Assembly: GCA_002914845.1 (NCBI GenBank)
Contig: JXTC01000677.1
Coordinates: 29,171-93,170 of the forward strand
Source of the DNA: Trema orientale
Taxonomy: Eukaryota; Streptophyta; Magnoliopsida; Rosales; Cannabaceae
Direction: 5' to 3'
DNA length: 64,000 nucleotides
Positions 38,366 through 50,300 of this stretch are shown piece by piece. Under the pieces are notes generated by a model that saw only the letters and a list, made by a program, of their open reading frames with translations, searched no databases and had not been told where the DNA came from. Position 1 is the first letter of the stretch; each line of letters begins with the position of its first letter. Both the position numbers and the translations under genes were made by a program.

Positions 38366-41300
38366 GAAATTGGTCTACACTAGTTATATATGGTTGTAAA
38401 TAATTGTAAATACTAAGCATTTTTAGTACGAAGTTTCGAAAGATTCCGTCCAATCATGTACACTGTCATTTAGTAGTTTGCGAATTGTACATAAGATCTT
38501 CAACAACATGATATAAATTATCATGCACATGATCGTATATGAATTTGATCTTAGTGTATGATGTAATATGATCAAAATAGAAGCTTGTATTTCGAAAAAT
38601 TTCACTAGTCTCTCACTACATGATATGAGGGCTATAGAGATAACATTTGTCATCATTATCATCCAAAATATGTGGTGTCGCGGTAGAGGATATTGTCACT
38701 TTGGGATTGGAAAGTAGTGGTCAAAAATGACAATGTAGTGTGGCATGTATATTTCTTTATGGACGAAAATCTTCTGTCCTCATAGTCCTTGTCTGTCGGA
38801 AGCGTGGGTGACGGTGGTGCCGGATGAATCCTCGAGCCTACCGCCGGTATAGGAATCGCCTTGATACCTCACGTTCGTTGTAGAAAGACTCCTCTTTATA
38901 AAACTCGCGGTTAGTGGCGTTACAAGAACAACCACTATAGATTCCACCACTCAAGAGTACTCACTGGAATTCTTTAGGTAGAGAGAGAGAGAGAGGAGAG
39001 AGCGTATTTTTCTGTACGACACTTTTCAGGCTCTCATCAGATTAATGAATTAATATGAGAGAGTACGTATCTTTTTTATTCAAATAAGGATCTTTCCTTA
39101 TCCCTAAAGAATAGGAAAAAATCCCTAATTAATAGAGGCCTATCAGATATTCCACTCAAATATTTTATCTGATACGTAATCTACTCCAATTGGGCCATGC
39201 ACCAACTATGGGCGCCCAATAGGAATTTGGGCCAAAAGTCCAACATCTCCCACTCGCACATAGTGTGCATGATATCTCTCATCATCGTCCTACTAATAAT
39301 TCCATTCATACTTAGCTAATGAGCAGTGCGACCGTCAAGCCACCTGCAAAAGAAAGTTCGGGAGTACTATACCAAATCTTATGAGGACCAGCATAGAACA
39401 TCCCTAAGTGTCTCGTTATGCCCTAGACTTATTCAGCCACATCAGACCTAGCACATCCAATCCCTCATATCTATATTTAGGAGCTATGCAAAGACTCCTC
39501 TTGTTCTTATATTCACAATTATACTACTATACCTAGTAGCGATATAATTTGTCGACAGTAAATATAAAACTTGGATGTATTACTAAATAATCTTCCTTTC
39601 GCCCTCGAATCAATTAGCTTTGGTCTAATTGCTTTCCCAACAATGTCCTTTTAGGTCGAATCAACTATGACCATAGAAGACATGTCAAAGTAGCATACAT
39701 CAAACCTCCGCTTCATGAAACAGTCAAAAGTCATATAGGGCACAATAAAGTATGAGATCAAGTATAATGATCTATAAGGACTCACACAGTGAAGAAGCAG
39801 GGATCCATTCTTTCACTTCCTTATTTTGATCGCTTAAGCACATGTGGTATGAAACACATGCTACGGTGGGATACTCCTTTAAAAAAGAGTGTATACTTCC
39901 TTTCTAAAATACCGTACAGATCTTAGTCCAGTCACCTTCGAGCGCCTGACTCGAATTCTCTATATGCTCGCTTAATCTAGTGCCATATTGAGTTTTGCAT
40001 CTGGCTATCTAACAGATCATATATGGATAGTGGGAACAACAGTTTATCCATAGTCGATCTTCTAAGATCTCATCTTGGCTCTTTCCAAGGCGACACTTAA
40101 TTCACAATCTTTGTGCTATAAGCGAAGTGTCTCATCTTTGCTCGCCGACTAGCGCCAAATGTGATTTCTCACGTAAGAGAGATAATTATTACCCGTTTGC
40201 ATACTTTAAACCAGTCATGGTTTACATATATATGTGTGCTAAAATTCAGATATCATGTCACAACTAAAATGGATAAAGAAATATTTATTCATAAAAGATA
40301 TCCCAAATAACAAATATCTGACAGTGGTCAGCTAAAAATTGTAAAGAAAAAAAGTCACAATCTATGCAGTCCCAAACTCCTACCATGGGTCTGGTAAGCC
40401 TCTCGAGCAATAGGCTTAGTCAATGGATCAGCAACCATGTGACTTGTAGAAATGTGCCTCAGGACCACCTCTTTCTGCGCAACCATATCACGAATGAAAT
40501 GGTATCGAATGTAGATGTGTTTAGTTCTTCCGTGGTATTTTGGGTCCTTTGCATAAGCCAACGCAGCCATGCTGTCACAATGTATAGTAACAGGTTCTAA
40601 AGTGCGTGTGCCAACTCCAAGTTGTGCAAGGAACCTCTTTAACCAAACACCTTCTTGTACAGCGGCTGAGTAAGCAACCTACTCCGATTCCATAGTGGAT
40701 AATGCTATATAGGACTGTTTCTTGCTGCTCCAAGATATGGCGCCATTGCTGAGCAAGAAAGCATATCCAGAAGTTGATTTGCGCTCATCTAGGTCACCAT
40801 CCCAATCAGCATCACTATAACCGATTAAGCGCAAATCCGACGCCTGATAGCAAAGCATGTAATCAGCTTTCCCTTTGAGGTATGGAAGTATTCTCTTCAC
40901 TGCTTTCCAATGAGCAAGGCCGGGATTCGACTGGAATCAGCTGACTAACCTAACGACATAGCAAATGTCGGGCGAGTATACATCGTAGCGTACATCAAAC
41001 TCCAAATAGCACTGGCATAGGGAACTCGGGCCATGTAATCTTTTTCTTCTTGAGTCTTTGGACACATATCAAGGCTCAAGGCATCATTCTTTGTGATAGG
41101 AGTGTCAATGGGTTTGCAGTTTTGCATCTGAAACCGTTCGAGTATTTTCCTAATGTATATCTCTTGAGACAAACCAAGAAATTTCCTCGAGTGGTCTCGA
41201 AGGATCTTAACTCCGAGCACATAATCACCTCACCCATATCCTTCATCTCAAAGTTTGAGGATAACCACGCCTTGGTGGTGACTATCATCTCCTTGTCGTT

Positions 41301-44300
41301 TCCAGCTAAAAGAATGTCGTCTACATACAATGAAAGGATAAGAAAACTTTTCTTGGACCGTTTAACATACACACAGTGGTCTTCCTCAACCATCATGAAC
41401 CCATTAGAAATAATGGCTCGATGAAATCTGAAGTACCACTGTCTAGATGATTGCTTTAAGCCATAAACAGAACGGCAGAGCTTGCAAACTTTGCGCTCTT
41501 GTCCTTTTTTCTCAAAGCCCTCAGGTTGATCCATGTAGATCTCTTCATCTAGTTCTCCATTGAGAAATGCAGTTTTAACGTCCATTTAGTAACGTTCCAA
41601 GTCCAAATGAGCGACAATAGCTAGAATTAGGCGAATTGAGGCAAACCTCACTACCGATAAGAAGGTCTCCTCATAGTCAATACCTCCTTCTGGGTGTAGC
41701 CCTTCGCCACAAGTCGTGCCTTATACCTTTCTATTATAGATCCGTTTGCCTAGCGTTTGACTTTTAGAACCCATTTGTTCCCAATAGTCTTTCGCCCAGG
41801 TGGAAGATTCACCAAGTCCCAGACTTGATTTTTCTTCATAGACTCCATCTCTTCAATCATTGCAGCTTTCCATTTCTCAAAAGCAGGAGATGAGAGTACC
41901 TCTCGATAATTCTTTGGCTCATCTTCATCTTACGAAGCACACATGAATGCTTCTCCCTCAATCTCAAAACGACGACAAGGGACGCTTCCATGTTGGCTCT
42001 TATGCAGTTGTGGATTTTGAGAACTAATATATAATGGTACACTCCCACTAGGAATAGAGTCGCTCTCGATTTCTGAAGTTGAAACTAGAGCGCCTTCATT
42101 TGGTTCTTCAATCTCATATAGCTCCAGGTTTCTATCCACATCTCCTCTTCTTGGAAATTCCTCCTCAAGAAAATCTACACCTCGCGACTTAATTTCAGTT
42201 ACAATTCCATCAGGTTGTTCACCAAGCATTACATATCTCTTCGATTCATCAGAGTATCTAATAAATATGCACTTGTGCGCCCTTAGGCCTAACTTCCCAT
42301 GCTTATGAGAAGTAGTGTGAACATACCCTGCTGAACCCCATGGACATAAATGATCCAATTCGGGTTTTCGCCCTGTCCATTGCTCATAAGGAGTTGAAGA
42401 AACTGATTTCGAGGGTACTCGGTTAAGGATGTAGGCCGCAGTCAATAAAGCATCCCCCCAGAAAGATATTGGGAGGTTAGCTTGCGCCATCATCGACCTA
42501 ACCATTTCTAACAATGTACGATTTCTTCTCTCCGCTACACCATTTTGCTGCGGAGTGCCAGGAATTGTTAGCTATCGAAGAATGCCTTTTTCATCACATA
42601 ATTCTTTGAATTGCTCAGATAGATACTCGCGGCCATGGTCTGTCCTGAAAGTCTTAATGTTCTTCTCCGTTTGATTCTCAACTAAGTTCATAAATCGTCT
42701 AAATCATTCCAATGCTTCCGACTTATAAGAGATCAAATAGACATGACTGTAGCGCGTAAAGTCATCTATGAAAGTGATGAAATAGGTGGCACCGTGTCTT
42801 GCCCTTACGTTCATTGGTTCACAGATGTCAGAATGTACTAGCTGCAGAGGAATTGCTGCCCGTGTGGCTTTTCCAAAAGGTTTCCTAGTTGACTTTCCCG
42901 CCAAACAATATTCGCAAGTGGGCAAATTAATTTTAGCGAGTTGTCCCAAGAGACCATCTCTAGCTAACCTATTCATTCTATCTTGCCCTATATGGCCTAG
43001 TCTAGCATGCCATATAACAGAATCAACATTATTTGCAGTAGTCGTATAAGAAACGGCATTGTTATTATTATATGAATAAATAATATCCAACATAATAAAA
43101 CCATCCATGAAAAAACCATAACCATAAAAATCTGTTCCCAAATAAATATCACAACCAGTACTACGAAAATTAAAAATAAAACCCAACTTAAGCAAACACA
43201 CAACTGATAAAAGGTTTTGTCGAACTTTCGGAGCATAAAGAACGTCATGGAGCAATAAAGTGCGACCCCTGCGCAATTCTAGCTTATAAGTGCCAATGCT
43301 TAACACTTGCACGCTGGCTCCATTCCCCATATAGAGTCCTCGGCTCCCCTTTGGAATTCGGCGATACTCTACGAACCCGACTCGGTCCCTCGCGATGTGT
43401 TCGATCGCTCCTGAATCAACAATCCAATGAGGATGTGAATGAGGAACTATAACATGACTTGTAACATAAATATCGCAAGAACTAAAGTCAGGGAGTACCT
43501 TTTTTGGCTCAGCGCAATCACGAGCGAAGTGTCCTTCTTTATCACAGTTGTAGCATCTGCCATTCTTGCCCTTTCCACCTCGCTTGCCTCTCTTACGCCG
43601 GGTGGTCTTTGCCTTCTTAGGCGCGGGTCTATTACCAGAATCACCCCTAGGAGCTTGATTTTTGCGCTTGGCCCTTCTTGGCCCGCGCTAGTTATTCGCC
43701 ACATAGGCGCTCCCAGGGTTTGAGTCTTTGCTTGGTTTGGCAGCTTCTAAGCGCTCAGCTTCAAGCTCAAGGTGGCGAGACAAGTCATCAAAATTTTTGA
43801 TGTTCTCACTATGAGTCATAGTGATGACCATCGGCTCCCACGAAGATGGTAAGGAACGAATTCCAGCTTGGATTTGTTGCTCTTCAGATCGAGGGTGGCC
43901 AGCTGCTTTCAGTTCGCGAATCATCGATAACATCGCTCTAAGATGCTGCATCATGGTATGGCTCAGGCGCATCTTATAGGAGTCAAACCTGATGTTCAGC
44001 TCACGAAGTCTGGTAGCAGACGTCCCACCAAATTTCAGTTTCAGGGCACCCCACATCTCCTGAGCGGTGGCATGCTCTTCAAACTCGTCGATCAAGTCAT
44101 TGCGCATGCTGCTTAGCACGGTAAAGCGCGCACAACGGTCTTTCTTAAGCCAAGTCTGATAGGCTTCTTGATCGCGACAGTGTTGAGCAGTGTTGCCATT
44201 CTCGGGTACGGGCATCGTCTGGGTCAAGGTTTCCAAAACCTCTTGCTCATCAAGAATATGTTGGATTTTTCGGTGCCAGATATCATAGTTGTCACCATCC

Positions 44301-47300
44301 AATTTTTCGCCCTTATTCAAATCAGCCACTATGCTCTTAGAAGCCATCTACTCATGCGCATAAAGGATAAACAGATAATTAAACACACTACACATAATCA
44401 TTTTGCAGCAAAAATTCTAGACTAATCTAAATAGTTCTCACTAGACACAAAATCAAAAAATCGCTGCGCTCATAATCATCTCCTATGTCTAAGTTTATTA
44501 TTAAGATTAAATCTAAACTTTGCGCAAAATGTGTACAGGAGAATAATTAATTCTACCACTATACTCCCACTAAAATGTGACACTCCTAGCATGTTTCTAA
44601 CATACATATCACATAATTATGTGCAAAAATAAGCATGTAATTGCAGTTAAATAAATTAAAAATAATTACAAATTAATTAAATCATAACATGCTTACTATG
44701 ACAATATTAAATAGTACTATAAATAAGTAAGCCACTAATCATATTACTAATATTGTCATTCAAATATATACATGCATATTTATTCATTAAAAAAATTGCA
44801 CATATACATAATCAACACAAAAAATTGCACATAATTAATTTATAATGAAATATCACATCAAATACAAGAAAAACACATATTTTAATTCTCACAAAAAAAA
44901 TATGTAACTTTTTTTTCTTTTTTAAATTAAATCTGGAAGGAAAAAAAATATTTTCTGGAATTTTTTTTTTTAAATTCAACAACACCTTTTTTTTTAATTA
45001 AATAAATAAATAAAAGAGAAAATAGCAGGCCCTGCCTGCTTGTCTTGTCGGCCCAGGCGAGGCCTAAGGCCTGCGCCCAGGGCCCTGGACCGAGTCCAAG
45101 GCAGCGACGCGGCCGAGGGGGCCAGCGCACATAGGCATGGCCTGAGGCCTAGGGGCCCGGAGGCCGTGAATGGGCACTGGGCCAGTGCCCAAAGGCGCGG
45201 CCCAGCAGCCGCAGGCCTGGCACCATTTGGTGCCAGGCGTTCTTACGCCCCGAGGCAACGCGTATGGCCCACGCGCCACCTTGTCTGGCCGATATCGGAT
45301 CACAGCCATGTCTACCATATTTTTTTGTCGTCCTCGTTCCGATGACATGCCCCATGACTTTCAACTCCGTAGTTACGTTGGTGAGTGAGACACACTCTCT
45401 CCCGGAGAGAGTGTGATTCAAAAACAGGTTGCTAAATTAGGAAAAAATATTTACAGATATGACACAAAATTCAAAAAATTATATCTCTTCAAATAAAATT
45501 CTAAAAAATACATATTATATATGGTTGGAAAGATAATTTCATGTGGATTCCGAAAAAATTAAAATAAAGTCCAATCAAGCAACCATGCGATCGAAAAACA
45601 CAGTCAAACTTTCGGGTAAAACGACTTTGACTCAAAAAATCTCTCAAACCATACATCAAACGATTTCCAGATTTTTATGGTAGAACATATACACAATAAT
45701 CTACCACATATTAAAAAATCACGACCATATAATATCCAGAGCTATATAAACCAAAAAAATATGGCATATCATGGTGTTTTCGGTTTAAGAGTTCATGTAC
45801 CTCCCTCCTTAGCCTTTTTCCAACGGAGAACGGAGTCCACCAACAGCCGCTCTAATACCAATATCGGAAGCGTGGGTGGTGGTGGTGCCGGATGAATCCT
45901 CAAGCCTACCGCCGGTATAGGAATCGCCTTGGTGCCTCACGTTCGTTATAGAAAGACTCCTCTTTATAAAGCTCGCGGTTAGTGGCGTTACAAGAACAAC
46001 CACTATAGATTCCACCACTCAAGAGCACTCACTGGAATTCTTTAGGTAGAGAGAGAGAGAGAGGAAAGAGCGTATTTTTCTGTACGATACTTTTCAAGCT
46101 CTCAGATTAATGAATTAATAGGAGAGAATACGTATCTTTTCTATTCAAATAAGGATCTTTCCTTATCCCTAAAGAATAGGAAAAAATCCCTAATTAATAG
46201 AAGCCTATCAGATATTCTACTCAAATATTTTATCTGATACGTAAGCTACCCCGATTGGGCCATGCACCAACTATAGGCGTCCAATAGGAATTTGGGCCAA
46301 AAGTCCAACATTGTCCCCTCCACTCAAATGATTTTCTGCCACCTTATCTTAAATTGTAAGCTATAAAATATTGGATCTATTCTTGTTAACGAAGTGATTT
46401 TATAAAGCCGCAGATCTCTTTTACCACAATCAATTGTTTTTTTTTTCCTTACTAGTCTTTTTATTTTCTTTAATTTTTTTTTTCTATCATCAATAAATCT
46501 AGAGTTTTAGGTTTTCTTCTCTTTCATTGTGTAGTTATCTTCTTCTTCTTTTTCTTTTTCTTTTTTTTTAAGTGCTCATTTTCCTCGAATAAAAATAAAT
46601 ATGCTTACATTATCCAAGAATAATCCAAACTACCAGTTAAATTAAACGAAAAACATTATATAAATTATAAAATTAATAATCTAATAACTAGAACGAATAT
46701 AATTTATTCGATTCCAGAATTTGTGTTTGTATAATCAGAGCCAATAATTGCTTAAAGAATTATAATTTGAAATAATAATGAGTAGTGATCATTAGAAACC
46801 CATTGTATGACTAAAATTATTAATGGAAGTGAATGAGGTAGGAAGAACCGTAGGAGGCATGGTTGTGGTGTAGATCTAGTCAACGATGACTGTTGATTTG
46901 TGTCTTTAATCTAGGATCGAGTCATCGACATAAATTCCGGTTTTGAATTAGCAAAGAAAGAAGCTTTAGCTTTTTGATCGAGACTGATATGTTAATTACG
47001 TCGTTAATAATGTGAATATTCTACTACTTTGTGGCTTATAATTCAAGATGAGATGGCAGAAAATTATTTAAGGGACAGAGAGGGGACATGAACTATGGGG
47101 ACAGATGATTTTCATCCTAAATTCTATTGTGTAAAATTGGAATTGATGTGAATAAACTTTGTAAATAATAACAATAAGAGATAATCTCAAAAGTAACCCT
47201 CCTCAAGCGTAACTAAATACCATGTTTAACCCACAATTCTTAGAAAACCTAAAAGTATCCTTCTATTTTTCAAAACAGGAAAAAGTATATTGTTTGTATG

Positions 47301-50300
47301 TTTTTTGGTCAAACTTGTACTATGAAATATCTAAATACCCTCACATGTTTTGAAAATATATTACCAAATGCTCTCTCATATTATTGTTTTTTCCTTAAAA
47401 ATAAGGGAAAATCACACTCTTTTTCCATATTATTGAAAAATGTTGAAAATATTTTTTATCTTCTTGGCAATAAATTTTAACATATTCTTTTAAAACAATT
47501 TTTTACAAAACGAGTTATTTAGATATCAATATCCAAGGGTATTACTGTCACTTAGAAATATAAATAGTAAAAAATTTGATCAAAAAGAGTAGGAGTGTTA
47601 CTTTTTTCTTGTTTTAGAAAATAAATAGATACTTTCGGATTTTATGAAATAGAGGATTAAATGTGATATTTAGATGAAAGAGAAGGAATACTTTTAGAAT
47701 TCTCCCTAATAATATTATTGATAGGAATGCTAACTTTTGTCATCGCTAAAAATTTTAATTATATAATTTTTATAAAATAATTTTAAATATTGACGTTTGA
47801 AGGAAAAAAATATCTATAAAATAAACATACAATATTAATAATAAATTTTAAAATTTAAATTGTCAAGTATATAAATATTATTCTTTATTTAGATTAGAGA
47901 GAAAAAAAAAAAGGAGTGAAACTAAGGAAAAAGAAGACCCAAGTTTCTACCTACACCTATAAAGGCAACATTTATAGTGCCGTCGTCATAGTTAATATAT
48001 ATCGTTTCACTATACGATGATGAAAATTTGAATGCATATTTTTCAAACTCCTAAATTTTATTTTAACTCTAAAACACTGACATTTATAATCTATAACGGT
48101 GACAAATATTGTCTCTATAGGTTATTGAGTTTTTTTTTTTTTTTTTTTTTGAAAAATTGGGTTCAAGAATCTGGCGCCCCTATATTTTTTATAGTATATA
48201 TATCATCACTTTAGGGTCAAATTGTTTCTGAATTATAAATTATAGTGAAATTCTCTCGCTCATATTTTCATTTAACCTTTTTTTTAGGGGATATTTTCAT
48301 TTAACTATAGCAATAATATTTGTCGTAAAATTGTAAGCTCCATAACCATTTGGCGTGAGTTTCTCGCAGCAATTGTTATCCTAAAATATATAGCGACAAC
48401 TCATGTTGTTTTTTTAATGTACTTAATAACATTTATTTTGGCGTAGCAAATCGCACCAATAGTTATTGCCTAATTTTATGTAGCAATGACACGTCATTGT
48501 CGCGGCTTTGGTTGAGGCAGCAGTGCCAAAGGTTCTTTCTTTGTATCTTAGTGTACCACAAAAGCTATGGCGACAACAGGCTCGTGTCATTGCTTTATGT
48601 CACTCTAATATTACGACAGAAATTTTAGATCCTTTTCCTTGTAGTGTTGATAGGTCAAGCATAACTTAGATTAAGCCTTGAACTTCAAAAAAAAAGAAAG
48701 GTTTTTTCTCAATTTAATTACAAGATTTATTCATTAAAATCTATTTTCATTAGTAAATTACATATAATTGATGATTAAACGAGTCTTATTGATTAAACTG
48801 CTTGATTTTTTAAAGAATGACAAGGAGGATATTCTCTCAAGGTTTCTAACGGAGAGCGAGAAGGAACCAGAGAAAATGAATGATAAGTATCTAAGAGACA
48901 TTATTCTGAATTTCATTATAGCTGGAAAAGATACAACTGCAGGTACGCTCTCATGGTTTTTCTACTTGTTGTGCAAGAACCCTCTTGTACAAGAAAAAGT
49001 TGAACAAGAAATAAGAGATGTTTTTGGAGAAGTACACACTGGAGCTGGAATCGATGACTTCGTAGCAAAAATAAGTGATACAAATCTTGAGAAAATGCAT
49101 TATCTTCATGCTGCACTATCAGAGATAATAAGGCTATACCCTATACTTCCTGTGGTAATTAACTTTCTTAAAAGTTTGATAGTTTCTAAAACGATTCTCT
49201 CTTGGCTCTTATTAAACGATTAAAAATTCTTCTATGTCACTCCTTGAGTATACTTCGGTCCCGTTTGGGATTGATTGTAGATATTACTTTTAATTTTTAA
49301 GGGCGATTAGGAAAAAAATGGGAAGAGAGAGGTATTTGGTAAAGCTTTTTTTTTTTTTTTTTTGTCAGCAGATTTTAAAATTTACTGTATAACCATTATT
49401 TTAAGCAAATTTGAGAATTACTTTAATATTACTTTTCAAAATTAATTCTACTACCATAATACAGACTGCATAATATATTATTCTAGAGCACACATAATCT
49501 ATAATTTACTAAATATTTAGATTCTACTTTCAAATAGCATAGAACTTTTGTAACTTAAATTTACTACATATGTAGGTTTTTTCTCTAATAGCTGCTTATT
49601 GCTCACAGTATAGCTATAATAGACTTACATCATAACAATACCAAACCGGTCCTTCTCTATTAGCTTTGAGGGTTCAATAATAATAATTTCATATTGGAAT
49701 TAGTTTTCGTTTTAATCCAGCATTAAAATTTTCAAAAGCACGTTTTACTCTCTCTCTTCCATTAAAGATTTAACAAAAAGTATTAAAAAATACTAACACA
49801 GAATAATCTTAAAGCTTAAGGATCAAAACAATATTTTCATAGTTTTGGACCAACCAAGTAATTAATCTTTCTTAAAAACATGTTCATATTAATCAAAAGA
49901 ATCATGAGAAAGAGTTTGGAGAGGAATGAGACAATAAATCGAAAATAGAATCATCCCTTTCTAATTTTATTTAGTATACGAGGGATTCATCAAAACATGA
50001 ATGTATAATTCAATGCGTAAATAAACACATAATGAAGGCATGTTAAAGGAAACACTTCTTATTTCCTTTCCCATTTCAGATTAATACTTGATGCTATTAA
50101 TACATGTGCCACACATTGTTATGGTAGTAATCAAATAAAATATTGTTGAAGTTGATAGATTCTATCTATATTCAAATATAATTAAAGTACAATTTATAAT
50201 AGTATTTTTCCTTTGAAGACTATGTAGTTATAGTTTCACACACCTTTTTTTTCCCCAATCTAAGTCATGATATTTTACGAATATTTGAAGGAAAAAAAAG

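Larger units (their letters stand above)
38794..46310 (-). mobile_element. Full-length but dead Ty1/copia retrotransposon in intron 2
   Basis: 7517 bp, with LTRs at both ends, perfect target duplication ttgtc (38789-38793 and 46311-46315), tRNA-iMet primer site at 45849-45860 and a purine tract next to the left LTR (tctcccactc, 39246-39255 on plus). It reads antisense to the P450. gag is followed by a pol region in copia order (integrase, reverse transcriptase, RNase H) broken by in-frame stops and frameshifts. The two LTRs differ at about 20 positions by hand count, mostly transitions, so the insertion is not recent. Confidence 0.95.
38761..47117. mobile_element. Inverted-repeat DNA element interrupted by the copia element
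   Basis: The left arm is 38761-38793 plus 46311-46400; the right arm is about 46985-47117 inverted. Shared strings include gaaaatc.tctgtcc.catagt, gtcccctc, gattttctgcca and ttatctt.aatt.taagc. Removing the copia insertion and one target duplication leaves about 835 bp with arms over 100 bp. The interior (46400-46985) has no transposase. The target duplication could not be read, so the class (Mutator-like or other) is open. Confidence 0.6.

Noticed and set aside
45040..45421. Several overlapping GC-rich open frames on both strands
   Set aside because: They overlap each other on opposite strands in a GC-rich block of the copia leader; the lack of stops is due to composition.
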